DNA of 11,629 bases, taken from NCBI GenBank assembly GCA_946481625.1, contig CAMLOZ010000044.1:1-11629 (forward strand). Direction: 5' to 3'. The position numbers and the translations under genes are program-made. The notes under the pieces are model-generated. The model did not search any database. It saw only the letters and a program-made list of their open reading frames with translations, and was not told where the DNA came from. This document shows, one piece after another, positions 1 to 8,700 of the stretch. Within the stretch, counting starts at the first letter, position 1. Each line of letters opens with the position of its first letter. This DNA is from an uncultured Haloferula sp. GTDB lineage: Bacteria; Verrucomicrobiota; Verrucomicrobiae; Verrucomicrobiales; Akkermansiaceae.

Positions 1-2
1 GC

Positions 3-641
3 TTCGCGCTCCAGCGGGTGCTCGGCGGCGTGGTGTTCTCCACGGGGTTGATCCTGGTCGTGGTCGCGGGCGGGGAACTCTTCACCGGGAACAACCTGAT
101 GGTGATGAGCTGGGTGAGCTGCCGCATCTCCACCCGCCTGCTGCTGCGGAATCTCGTGATCGTTTACGTGGCGAATGCCGCGGGTGCCATCGGGCTTGCC
201 GGGCTGGTCGCCTTGTCGGGACACGCGGAGTTTCATGACGGACTGATCGGCGACACGGCGGTGGGAATCGCGCGGGCCAAGGTTTCGCCCGGTTTCGCGG
301 AGGCGTTCTTCAAGGGCATCTTGTGCAATCTGCTCGTGTGCCTCGGCGTTTGGCTGGCCATGGCGGGCCGCAGCGTCACGGACAAGGTGGTGGCGGTCGT
401 CTTTCCGATCTCGGCATTCGTCGCGGCCGGCTTCGAGCACTCGGTGGCGAACATGTACTTTGTCCCGCTCGGATTGTTCCTGGGAGGAGCCGCGGCTTCG
501 CCGGATCTTTCCTGGAGCGCCTTCCTCGTGAACAACCTGTTGCCGGTCACCATGGGAAATCTTGTGGGCGGGGCAGGCATGGTCGGAGCGGTCTATCATG
601 TCATCTACCGCCGGGGTGAGAGTGGGAATACCGGGACCTGA
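3..641 (+). CDS. Formate/nitrite transporter family (FNT) protein, 3' part
   Basis: This is the C-terminal 212 residues of an inner-membrane FNT channel, the pentameric family (FocA, NirC) that moves small monovalent anions such as formate, nitrite or hydrosulfide. The reading frame is already open at the window edge, so the true start lies upstream; the GTG at 18 is internal to a conserved helix and not a start. Family signatures are visible: AGGELFTGNNL around 75-108, the FFKGILCN segment with its Lys codon at 312, and FEHSVANMYF with the pore His codon at 438-440 (the counterpart of the central His of FocA). Several hydrophobic membrane spans follow one another and the protein ends shortly after the last span (NLVGGAGMVGAVYHVIYRR), as usual for the family. 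The gene converges on the dksA-like gene 83 bases downstream. The family is clear, but the substrate cannot be decided from this part, so no gene symbol is given. Confidence 0.92.
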   Translation, partial: FALQRVLGGVVFSTGLILVVVAGGELFTGNNLMVMSWVSCRISTRLLLRNLVIVYVANAAGAIGLAGLVALSGHAEFHDGLIGDTAVGIARAKVSPGFAEAFFKGILCNLLVCLGVWLAMAGRSVTDKVVAVVFPISAFVAAGFEHSVANMYFVPLGLFLGGAAASPDLSWSAFLVNNLLPVTMGNLVGGAGMVGAVYHVIYRRGESGNTGT

Positions 642-646
642 CCCCG

Positions 647-686
647 CAAGGCCACGCCGCTTGCCAGAAGCGGCATCCTTGCCTTG
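647..686. terminator. Inverted repeat between convergent genes, possible bidirectional terminator
   Basis: An inner perfect 7-bp stem GCCGCTT/AAGCGGC (656-662 with 668-674, loop GCCAG) sits inside an outer 6-bp stem CAAGGC/GCCTTG (647-652 with 681-686), the two separated by a small internal loop. It begins 5 bases after the transporter stop and lies about 40 bases past the end of the dksA-like gene. There is no good T-run after the stem on the + strand. On the minus strand an A5 run (688-692) reads as TTTTT just after a weak 4-bp CCGG stem, which could help end the dksA-like transcript. Pairing was found by eye and no folding energy was computed. Confidence 0.45.
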
Positions 687-724
687 GAAAAACCGGCGGA
701 TGGAAGTCCGGGGCCGCGCCGTGG

Positions 725-1087
725 CTAGGGGCCGGCAAGCAGGCTGTCATCCTTGGCTTGCTGGCAAGCCAAGCACAAGGATACGGAAGGCTTGGCGCGG
801 AGACGTTCGAGAGGAATCGTTTTTCCACAACGGGCACATTGCCGGTAGGTGCCGGCGTCCAAGCGTTGAAGCGCAAGCTCGATCTTCTGCAGGAGCCTCC
901 CGCGGTCTTCGGTGACCTTTGCTTCGACCATGTCGTCGGCGGCCCGGGTGGCTTGTTCCTCCAAGTCATTGCCGTTGTCTCCGGCCTCGAGGCCGGGGAA
1001 CGAGCCGTGAGTGGACACTTCGGCGGTGAGTTGCTCCCGCTGTTCCAGCAACCGTGTCCGGAACCATTCGATTTCCTCCTGTTCCAT
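725..1087 (-). CDS. DksA/TraR-family zinc-finger protein
   Basis: A 120-residue protein of the DksA/TraR type, small proteins that enter the secondary channel of RNA polymerase and alter initiation at selected promoters, often with ppGpp. Residues 1-75 look like an antiparallel coiled coil rich in Glu, Gln, Arg and Leu. A hand alignment with E. coli DksA places D41-x-x-E44-x-A46 over the coiled-coil tip motif DxxDxA, so the two acidic tip positions are kept as Asp and Glu. The zinc finger has all four ligands, C84-x2-C87 and C105-x2-C108 with 17 residues between the pairs, the classical DksA spacing. The ATG at 1087 gives the usual length; the frame is open 21 codons further up to 1150, but that part (QQQSGRHSALP) is unlike the family. 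No clear Shine-Dalgarno sequence is seen. It lies 90 bases downstream of the PocR-AraC gene on the same strand and may be co-transcribed. It is shorter than E. coli DksA (about 150), so a general 'DksA-like' name is safer than dksA. Confidence 0.88.
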   Translation of the reverse strand: MEQEEIEWFRTRLLEQREQLTAEVSTHGSFPGLEAGDNGNDLEEQATRAADDMVEAKVTEDRGRLLQKIELALQRLDAGTYRQCARCGKTIPLERLRAKPSVSLCLACQQAKDDSLLAGP

Positions 1088-1177
1088 AGATTGCAATGAT
1101 AGCACCGGAAGCGCGGAATGCCTGCCTGATTGTTGCTGAATACCACGCATCAGCCATTGTTATCCCATGCGCGAAAG

Positions 1178-2089
1178 TCAGCCTCCGGCCCCGGCGATCT
1201 GCTCCTGGCGCCAAGGGGACGGGGCTTTTCCCACGATCCGCAGGAAGCTGCGGTTGAATTGGGACAGGGATTGATAGCCGACCTCGAAGGCGACTTCGGA
1301 CACGCGTTTCTCCAGCTTCAAGAGTTCCCGCTTGGCCCACTCGATCCGGCACCGGTTCACATAGTCGGTGAGGGTGAGGCTGGTGACTTCCTTGAACAAT
1401 CTGCAAAAGTGGGAATCGCTGAGGCCCGCGACGCGCGCGAGCTCGCCCAAGGTGAAATTTTCCCCGAGGTGGGAGTGGATGTAGCGGCGGGCCTTGCCGA
1501 TCGCAGCCGGTTCCCTGCCTTCCTCGATGACCGCGAGCGATTCCGCGTAACGGCTGAGTTGGTCGGCAAAGCTCTGCAGAAGCGTGACCATGCTCGCATA
1601 GCGCTCCGGTTCCAGGGTCCGGGTCTCGAAGTAAGCCTTGCGGAGGAGCCCGATCGTCGCCGCGCCCAAGGTTTTCTTTCCGACGGTCCGGAGAGCGGCT
1701 TCGAACTGCTCATGATCCGGGGTTCGGCAGAAGACCTGTCCGGTCTTCAGGTAACCCACGGTCGAGCGGCCGACCGTCACCGGCACCGCGGATGCCGTCA
1801 GGCCTGCAAAGCATTGGCATGACGAGGGGCCTGTGACACTGGCCTCCTGAAGCAAGCGCCGGTTCGTTTCGATGCATGCGGCGCAGGCGCTCTTGCAGCG
1901 GTGTAGTACTTCGCAGAACGGGCTATGGTGCGACGCTTGGTCGGGGATACATCCATCCTCCAGATCGGGTGGGACCAGAATCAAGGGCAGGCCCGTTGCG
2001 GTTTGAAATGCTTTCTGATAGTTGCAGAATGTCGAGGATTCCGCCAACCTATCCGAAAGGCCGGATTCAAATTGAATGCTGGTTTTCAT
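1178..2089 (-). CDS. AraC-family transcriptional regulator with PocR sensory domain
   Basis: A 303-residue cytoplasmic DNA-binding regulator. The N-terminal part (about 15-130) fits the PocR ligand-binding domain: TGLPLILVP near residue 32, a cysteine-rich stretch (C59, C65, C69, C72), CQCFAGL (C91, C93) and a closing GYLKTGQVF. The C-terminal part (about 195-300) is an AraC/XylS double helix-turn-helix: HTH1 around FTLGELARVAGLSDSHFCRLF (212-232) and HTH2 around RVSEVAFEVGYQSLSQFNRSF (262-282), including the diagnostic VAxxVGYxSxSxFxRxF pattern. PocR domains elsewhere sense small diols or hydrocarbon-like ligands; here the ligand is unknown, and the Cys cluster would also suit a metal or redox centre (inference). 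The ATG at 2089 is the start that keeps the full PocR domain; only a weak GGAC lies about 11 bases ahead. The gene is divergent from the giant protease gene across a 698-base gap and lies 90 bases upstream of the dksA-like gene on the same strand. Confidence 0.9.
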   Translation of the reverse strand: MKTSIQFESGLSDRLAESSTFCNYQKAFQTATGLPLILVPPDLEDGCIPDQASHHSPFCEVLHRCKSACAACIETNRRLLQEASVTGPSSCQCFAGLTASAVPVTVGRSTVGYLKTGQVFCRTPDHEQFEAALRTVGKKTLGAATIGLLRKAYFETRTLEPERYASMVTLLQSFADQLSRYAESLAVIEEGREPAAIGKARRYIHSHLGENFTLGELARVAGLSDSHFCRLFKEVTSLTLTDYVNRCRIEWAKRELLKLEKRVSEVAFEVGYQSLSQFNRSFLRIVGKAPSPWRQEQIAGAGG

Positions 2090-2302
2090 GATTTTCGTCC
2101 GGTCGATCTTTCGCAGTATGGATTCGATCAGGGCATGAGGAAGATTATTTTGGGAGGATGCGCGTTTCTCAAGGAGGGCGAGATCGGGGTGACTGTGAAG
2201 GCCGAATTTGGACGATGATTTGATGTTGATTGTCAGTTAGTAGTGGAGATTGTCGGGGTCGAATGGAGGATCGGCGGGAGGTGGGGGTGGCTTGAATTAG
2301 TC

Positions 2303-2338
2303 GGAGGGAATGTAAATGTTTGAAGAGTAGTTTCCTCC
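2303..2338 (+). promoter_or_regulatory. Imperfect hairpin in the AT-rich core (possible operator or leader structure)
   Basis: GGAGGGAA (2303-2310) can pair with TTTCCTCC (2331-2338), eight base pairs including one G-T/G-U, across a 20-base AT-rich loop. It lies between the divergent PocR-AraC and protease genes. It could be an operator half-site pair, a leader hairpin or chance; nothing in the sequence decides between them. Confidence 0.25.
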
Positions 2339-2383
2339 CTTTGAATGAATGCCGGGTGATTTTCGCGGACTATTTAAATGTTA

Positions 2384-2408
2384 GATCATGCCGCCGGGCG
2401 GGTTGATC
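2384..2408. promoter_or_regulatory. Interrupted inverted repeat GATCA..CCGC/GCGG..TGATC
   Basis: GATCA (2384-2388) pairs with TGATC (2404-2408), and inside it CCGC (2391-2394) pairs with GCGG (2398-2401) around a 3-base loop; the two stems are separated by a 2x2 mismatch. It is followed by ATATTTT. The symmetry suits either a dyad operator for a DNA-binding protein or a weak terminator-like hairpin. It sits about 380 bases ahead of the protease ATG and about 295 bases ahead of the regulator ATG. Confidence 0.3.
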
Positions 2409-2787
2409 ATATTTTGAGGTAAGCGATGCCTTATTTGCCGATTGCTTGGTATCCCGCGGATATGGCGCTAGGGACCACGATGACGAAGGGAAGACCCAAC
2501 TGAAGCCGGCACCCGGCGTGCGGAACGCGGAAGCCTTCACCCTCGTCTCTCTCCCTCTTCCCTCCAATGAATTCGCAGCCGGCGGGAATCCCCCGGACTG
2601 CGTGCGATGCCGATTCCCGTCCTTCTTGTTCTTCCCGCCGCTGCCCGAGGCCTGCGGCACAATGCCTGTCGCCATGAAAACACCGATTCTCTCCGTCCTG
2701 TCCTGCACGTTCCTTTTCAAGCGGACGTGGTCCGTATCTCCCGGTACCCCGAAGCAGCTGCCGAGATTTCCAGCCGCCCGGCCCACG

Positions 2788-5700
2788 ATGGCCCGCGTCT
2801 TCCCGATGCTGTCTTTCCTGCTGTTTCTCGGTGCCGGGCTTTGTCCCGCAGCGCCCTACCCCCGGGAAGGAATGCCGGTCGAATGGGTGCAGCCGAACGG
2901 TGACCGTATCCATCTGCGCGTGTTCGGCGACGAGTTCTACGCGCGTACTGCCACCGGTGACGGCCGGACCGTCATCTTCAATCCCGGCGATTTGACCTAC
3001 TACTATGCGCGTCGGGGACCGGACGGAGAGTCGTTGGTGGCCTCCGAGGTCCCGGTGGGAGATGCAGCACCCGCGGACGTGCCGCCCGGCCTTTCTGAGC
3101 CCGCTTCCGCGATCACCGCGATTCGCGACGCGAACCGGAAGATCTTCGCACCCGATGCCGACAGGAAATGGGCCGAGCGGGTCCAGGCCGCAAGGGACCG
3201 GAGGCTGCGGGGTATTCAGCCGCGCGATATCGAGATGCCGGTGCCGCCATTCACCGGCGGGGTGACCTGCCTCGCCATTCCGGTTCAGTTTCCCGACGAC
3301 CCCGCCACGGTCGGAAGCGATCCGCTCGACATGCCCGTGAGCCACGAGAAGGTCACGCGCTACTGCAATGAAACCGGCTACGGGGACGACGGAAATGCCG
3401 GATCGATCCGGGACTACTTCCACGATCAATCGACCGGGCTGGTCACCGTCTCGCACGAGGTCGCGCCCATCGTCACCCTGCCATGGCCGCGGAACTACTA
3501 CAACTACTTCGACTACCCGGACAATGCCGTGATCCGGGGATCGGGCCAAGCGGGCAGGATGCTCGTCGCCGATGCCATCGCCGCACTCCAGGCGATGAGC
3601 TTCGACTTCTCCTCCCTCACGCAGAGCTCGGGCAACCGTGTGCTTGCCACCAGCGTGTTGTTCGCGGGCCCCAACTCGGGTGCCTGGGCCGCGGGCCTGT
3701 GGCCGCACAAGTTCTTCATGGATCCCGAGATCAACGTCGGCACCGTTTCCGAGCCGATCATCATCTCGAACTACCAGATCACGGATGTCCCCTCGCCAGC
3801 CCTGCCCATCGGCACCTATTTGCATGAGCTGAGCCACCTCGCTTTCGATTTCCCCGACTTCTACGACTACGGCGGAGAGTCCGCGGGTCTGGGCTACCAC
3901 TGCCTGATGGCCGGGGGAAACTGGATCGATGGCGGGAGAACCCCGGCATCGCTGGACCTCTACCTGAAGAGTGTCGCCGGATGGGCGAACATCATCGACC
4001 TGGCTCCGGGGCAATCCCATCTGGCAAGCCTCGCCACCACGGGGAACCAAGGCCGCCGCCTCTCCAAGCCGGGAAGCCCCACCGAATATTTCCTCATCGA
4101 GAACCGGGGAGCCGGGGACAAATGGGCGGCCCAGCTCCCGGACCATGGCATCGCGATCTGGCATGTCGACGAGTCGATCTATGGCAATGGCTACGAGCAG
4201 ATGACGCCGACCCAGCACTACCAACTGTCGCTGGAGCAGGCGGACGGGCAATTCCATCTCGAGAACAATAACAATGTAGGAGATTCCCACGATCTCTTCG
4301 ACAGCTCTGACCCTTTGTTCAACGATGGGACGCTGCCGGACGCCCGCTGGTGGAGCGGCGAGAGTTCGGGCATCGCCCTCGAAGTCCTGAGCACGCCGGG
4401 AACCACGATGAATGTGCTCTTCTCGGGCGAGATCCCGCTGGGCCCCGCGCTTGACGCGGCATCGCTGGCCTGGGCCACGGACCCCGCGCATCCATGGGCC
4501 GGGCAGACCGCCGTCACCCACGACGGCACGGATGCCGCGGCCAGCGGGGCCGTCGGGGACGGGCAATCCAGTTGGGTGGAGACCACCGTGACCGGGCCGG
4601 GCACCCTCGTCTTCTGGTGGAGGGTTTCCTCGCAAGCCGGCGGCGACTTCCTGCGCTTCCGGGTGGATGGCGTGGAGCTTACCCTCGTCCCCGCGATCTC
4701 AGGGTCCGTGGACTGGGCGCACCGCTCGGCGGCGATTCCTCCGGGAGTCCACAGCGTCCGCTGGAGCTACGAGAAGAATGGCACCCTCGCCGCCGGTGCG
4801 GATGCAGGGTGGTTGGATGAGATCGCCTTTTACTCCGGTGTCGCTGCGGATGTCCTGGTCACTACCGCGGTGGACGAGTCGAACGGTACGCTCAATCCCG
4901 CGGTGGGAACCGGAACCTCGTTGAGGGAAGCGATTCTCCATGCCCCGGATTCTACTGTCATCGGCTTCGTGCCGGAATTTGACGAGGGCACGATCACCCT
5001 TTCCAGCGGCCAGCTTCTCATCACGAAGAATCTCACGCTGGACGCCAGCAATCTCTCCTCGGGCGTCGCGATTTCCGGCGACGACGATACCCGTGTCTTC
5101 GACATCCAGGCGGGGAAGGCCGTCGTGATGAACAAGCTGCAGATCATCGACGGCGAGGTATCGGGGGACGGCGGCGGAATCCGCAACGCGGGCACGCTGA
5201 CGCTGAACAACTGTGAGGTGTTCTCCAATGAAGCGTCGGATGATGGAGCGGGCATTTTCAGTTCCGGACCGCTCACCTTGAATGCGACTACGGTGATCTG
5301 GAACTCCTCCGGCAGCACGGGAGGCGGCGTGGTTGCGGAAGATGTGCTAACGCTAACCGGCTGCGCGTTTGTCGGCAATACCGCGTCTACAAATGGTGGC
5401 GGGCTCTATGGCAACGACGCGACGGCGACCATCAGTGAATCCACCTTCGAGTCGAACAGCTCCGGGGGTTCTCCCGGTGGAGGCGCCATCGACAGTGACA
5501 ACGGAGGGACCATGACGCTGACCGCTTGCAGCCTTTTTGGAAATACCTCCAGCACGAAGGGCGGGGCGATCGAGAACGACGGCACGCTCTCGCTCGTGGC
5601 CTGCACCCTCTCGGGGAATACGGCCACCGGCAATGGAGGCGCGATCGAACATGTCGCCGGTGTGCTGACACTGACCTCCTGCACCTTGAGCGGTAACTCC

Positions 5701-8700
5701 GGGGATGTGGGAGGTGCCATCGATGGTGACGGGACCAGCACGATCCGGCTTTACTCCTGCACCGTCTCCGCCAACCACGCAACGAACAACGGAGGCGGGA
5801 TCGAGGAAACCACCGGGACCCTCTTGCTTGAGAACTCCATCGTCGCGGGAAACACGGCGGTCAATTCCGCGCCCGATCTCAAGGTGAGCGGGATCAATAC
5901 GCAAGGCGGGGTGAATCTGATCTCCAGCACCGACGGACTGGGGGGAAGCTTCGCCGGCATCGTCGGCAGCCCGAGTCTTGCCGCGCTCGGCAATTACGGC
6001 GGCACGACCCAGACCATGTTGCCGCTGCCGGGATCGCTAGCCATCGATGCGGGGGGTGCCACGGCTCTCACGGTGGATCAGCGCGGCTTGCCGCGGGTCA
6101 TCGGTGCCGGCCTGGACATCGGTTCGGTGGAGGTGCAGCCCTCCGGTCTGGTCACGACAGCCGCCAACTCCGGACCCGGCTCCCTGCGGGATACCGTTTC
6201 CGCCATCACCTCCGGCGGCATCATAACCTTTGCCTCCGGCCTGGACGGAGCGACCATCGATCTCACCGGGGTGATCCCTCTCGCCAAGGACCTGACCATC
6301 GACGCATCGGCGCTGGAACAACTCACGATCTCCGCCCATGCCTTCCAAGCCTTCCAGATAGCCTCCGGCAAAACGGTGCGGCTGGTCAATCTCGAGATCC
6401 GCGACGGCGGGGCGATCAATGGTGGTGCCATCGGCAACGAAGGGAACCTCACGCTGGAAGATTGCTCCCTTTCCTACAACGACGCCAACAATGGCGGGGC
6501 GATCCACAATGCGGAGGGCGCGGTCCTCGATTTGATCCGCTGCGATCTTCTCTTGAATTCCGCTTTTTTCGGCGGGGCGATCCACAATGAAGGCGAGCTG
6601 ACGATGTCGGACTGCACGCTGGCGGACAACTATGCGGACGAGGAGGGCGGTGCCGTTTTCAACACCGGCAGCGTCACGGCAAGCGACAGCTCCGTCTCCG
6701 GCAATAGCGCGACCCTCTTCGGCGGCGGCATCGCCAGTTCCGGCATGCTTTCGATGTCCCGCTGCACGGTTGCCGCCAACTTCTCTGCCGACAGCGGGGG
6801 AGGCATCAGGGGCGGGGGTGTCTTCACCGCATGCTCCTTCTATGAAAACACTTCCATTGGCGATGGCGGCGCGATCGTCCATGGAAGCGGGCCGCTGACG
6901 TTGATCAACTGCACGCTCGCGAACAACTTCGCGTTCTTTTTCGGCGGGGCGGTTGGGAGCAATGGCACCATGATCGCCATGTCCTGCACCATCCACGGGA
7001 ACACCGCATCCTCCGAAGGGGGTGGAATCGCGATCGAAGAAGGCGGTTCGCTCACCCTCGCGAATTCGATCGTCGCTCATAACCACGCGACCGACCTCGG
7101 ACCCGACATCCGCGGTTCCATCGATTCCGAGACCGGGGTCAACTTGCTCGGCACGACCGAGGGGCTTACCGGGGGATTCGCCGGGATCACCGGATCGCCG
7201 GAGCTGATGCCGCCCGGCAACTATGGAGGCTCCACGCGCACGCTGCTGCCCTTGCCGGGATCACCGGTGATTGATGCGGGCGGCGTGACCCCGCTCTCCA
7301 CCGACCAGCGCGGTTTCCCAAGGGTGTCCGGATCGGCGGTCGATATCGGAGCGGTGGAGGTGCAACCCGCACTCGTGGTCACCACTGCCGCGGACTCCGG
7401 GCCCGGCTCCTTGAGGGATACGATCGCCGGGGCCGCGGACGGGTCCGTCATCACCTTCAATTCATCCTTGGAGGGCACCACCCTCCATGTGGCGAGCGGG
7501 GGCGAGAACGCCGAGAACAATCCGCTTGTCTTCAGCAGCAACGTGATCCTCGAGGCTTCCGGGATCGGCGGGGTGGCGCTCACCCCGTCCGGCCACACCA
7601 GCCTCGTCTCGGTCAATCCGGAGGCCACCGTGGCCATCATCGGGGTGGAATTCCGGAATGGCTGGGGAGGAGCCATTCACAACCAAGGACGATTGCTGCT
7701 GGGGGATTGCGGCTTCACGGGGAGCTTCGCGGTGGAAGGCGGCGCGATCTTCAACGCGGCGGATGCGGAACTCACCTTGGAGGGCTGCCGCCTGTGGGCA
7801 AACTTCGCCGATTCCGGCGGTGCGATCTTCAACGAAGGGGAGCTGACATTGGCCGGTACCGTCCTGTCCGGAAATGAGGCCGAGCAGCAGGGCGGAGGAG
7901 TTTTCAGCAGCGGCATGCTGACGATGACGGACTCGGTGTTCGTGAGGAACGGCTCCTCGAACTTCGGTGCGGCCATCTATAGCACCGGCGTGCTGGATAT
8001 GACCCGCTGCACCGTGGAGCGGAACAATTCAGCGGACAGCGGTGCCGGAATGGTCGTCAGCGGTGCCGCCACGGTGGAAGCCTGCACCTTCTCGGGGAAC
8101 AACTGCGGTGGAAGCGGCGGGGGGATCGTCCACTCGGGCGGCACGCTTGATCTCACCCTCTGCACGATCCATGGAAACCGGGCCGGCGCGGACTTCGGCG
8201 GGGGCGTCTTCAGCAATGGCACCCTCCATGTCGATGCCTGTACCATCGCCGGCAATGAGGCCGCCATCGAGGGCGGCGGGATCTACCTGGACATCAGCGC
8301 GGGCCTGACCCTGCGGAACACGATCGTCTCCGGGAACACCGCCTTCGACTTCGCCCCGGATCTGAGCGGGGCCATCGGCACCCAGGCCGGCGTCAACCTG
8401 CTGGGAAGTACGGAAGGCGTCGTAGGCGGATTCTCGGGAATCACCGGCGATGCGATGCTGCCGGAGCCGGGCCTTTACGGCGGACCCACGCTCACCATGC
8501 CGCCGCTCGCGGGATCCCCGGCGATCGATGCGGGTGGCACCACCTTCCACGTCGCGGACCAGCGCGGCTTCCCCCGCGTGGTTGGCGGCACCGTGGACAT
8601 CGGGGCCGTGGAAACGGGGAACTCCGTTCCGGTGGTGGTGGTGAACACGACCGCGGATGAAAACGACGGCATCGGCACCGGCGGTGTTTCCCTGCGCGAC

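Larger units (their letters stand above)
2090..2787. other. Gene-free divergent intergenic region with AT-rich core
   Basis: About 700 bases between the starts of the PocR-AraC gene (-) and the giant protease gene (+). I see no convincing gene here. The stretch around 2205-2425 is clearly richer in A and T than the rest of the window, as expected for promoters and operators, and holds two imperfect hairpins (listed separately) and a direct repeat TAAATGTT at 2313-2320 and 2375-2382. I could not place a convincing -35/-10 pair on either strand. From about 2430 the composition returns to GC-rich. The + frame of the protease is open from about 2407, with in-frame ATGs at 2662 and 2674, so 2430-2787 could be a long leader or an N-terminal extension. 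None of the ATGs has a clear ribosome binding site. Confidence 0.6.

Noticed and set aside
562..915. Plus-strand open frame overlapping the transporter end and the dksA-like gene
   Set aside because: It overlaps two genes with strong family signatures and its product is Arg-rich without any motif.
1130..1822. Plus-strand open frame of 230 codons
   Set aside because: Antisense to the PocR-AraC gene, whose two helix-turn-helix motifs are unambiguous; the + product has no family signature.
2607..2903. Plus-strand open frame of 98 codons near the protease start
   Set aside because: It is in another frame, overlaps the signal peptide and prodomain coding region, and shows no recognisable protein pattern.
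2431..4635. Long minus-strand open frame (734 codons) opposite the protease region
   Set aside because: It lies antisense to a frame with clear M6 domains, has Arg/Gly/Val-rich low-information composition and no recognisable domain; GC-rich codon use on the + strand leaves few stops on this strand.
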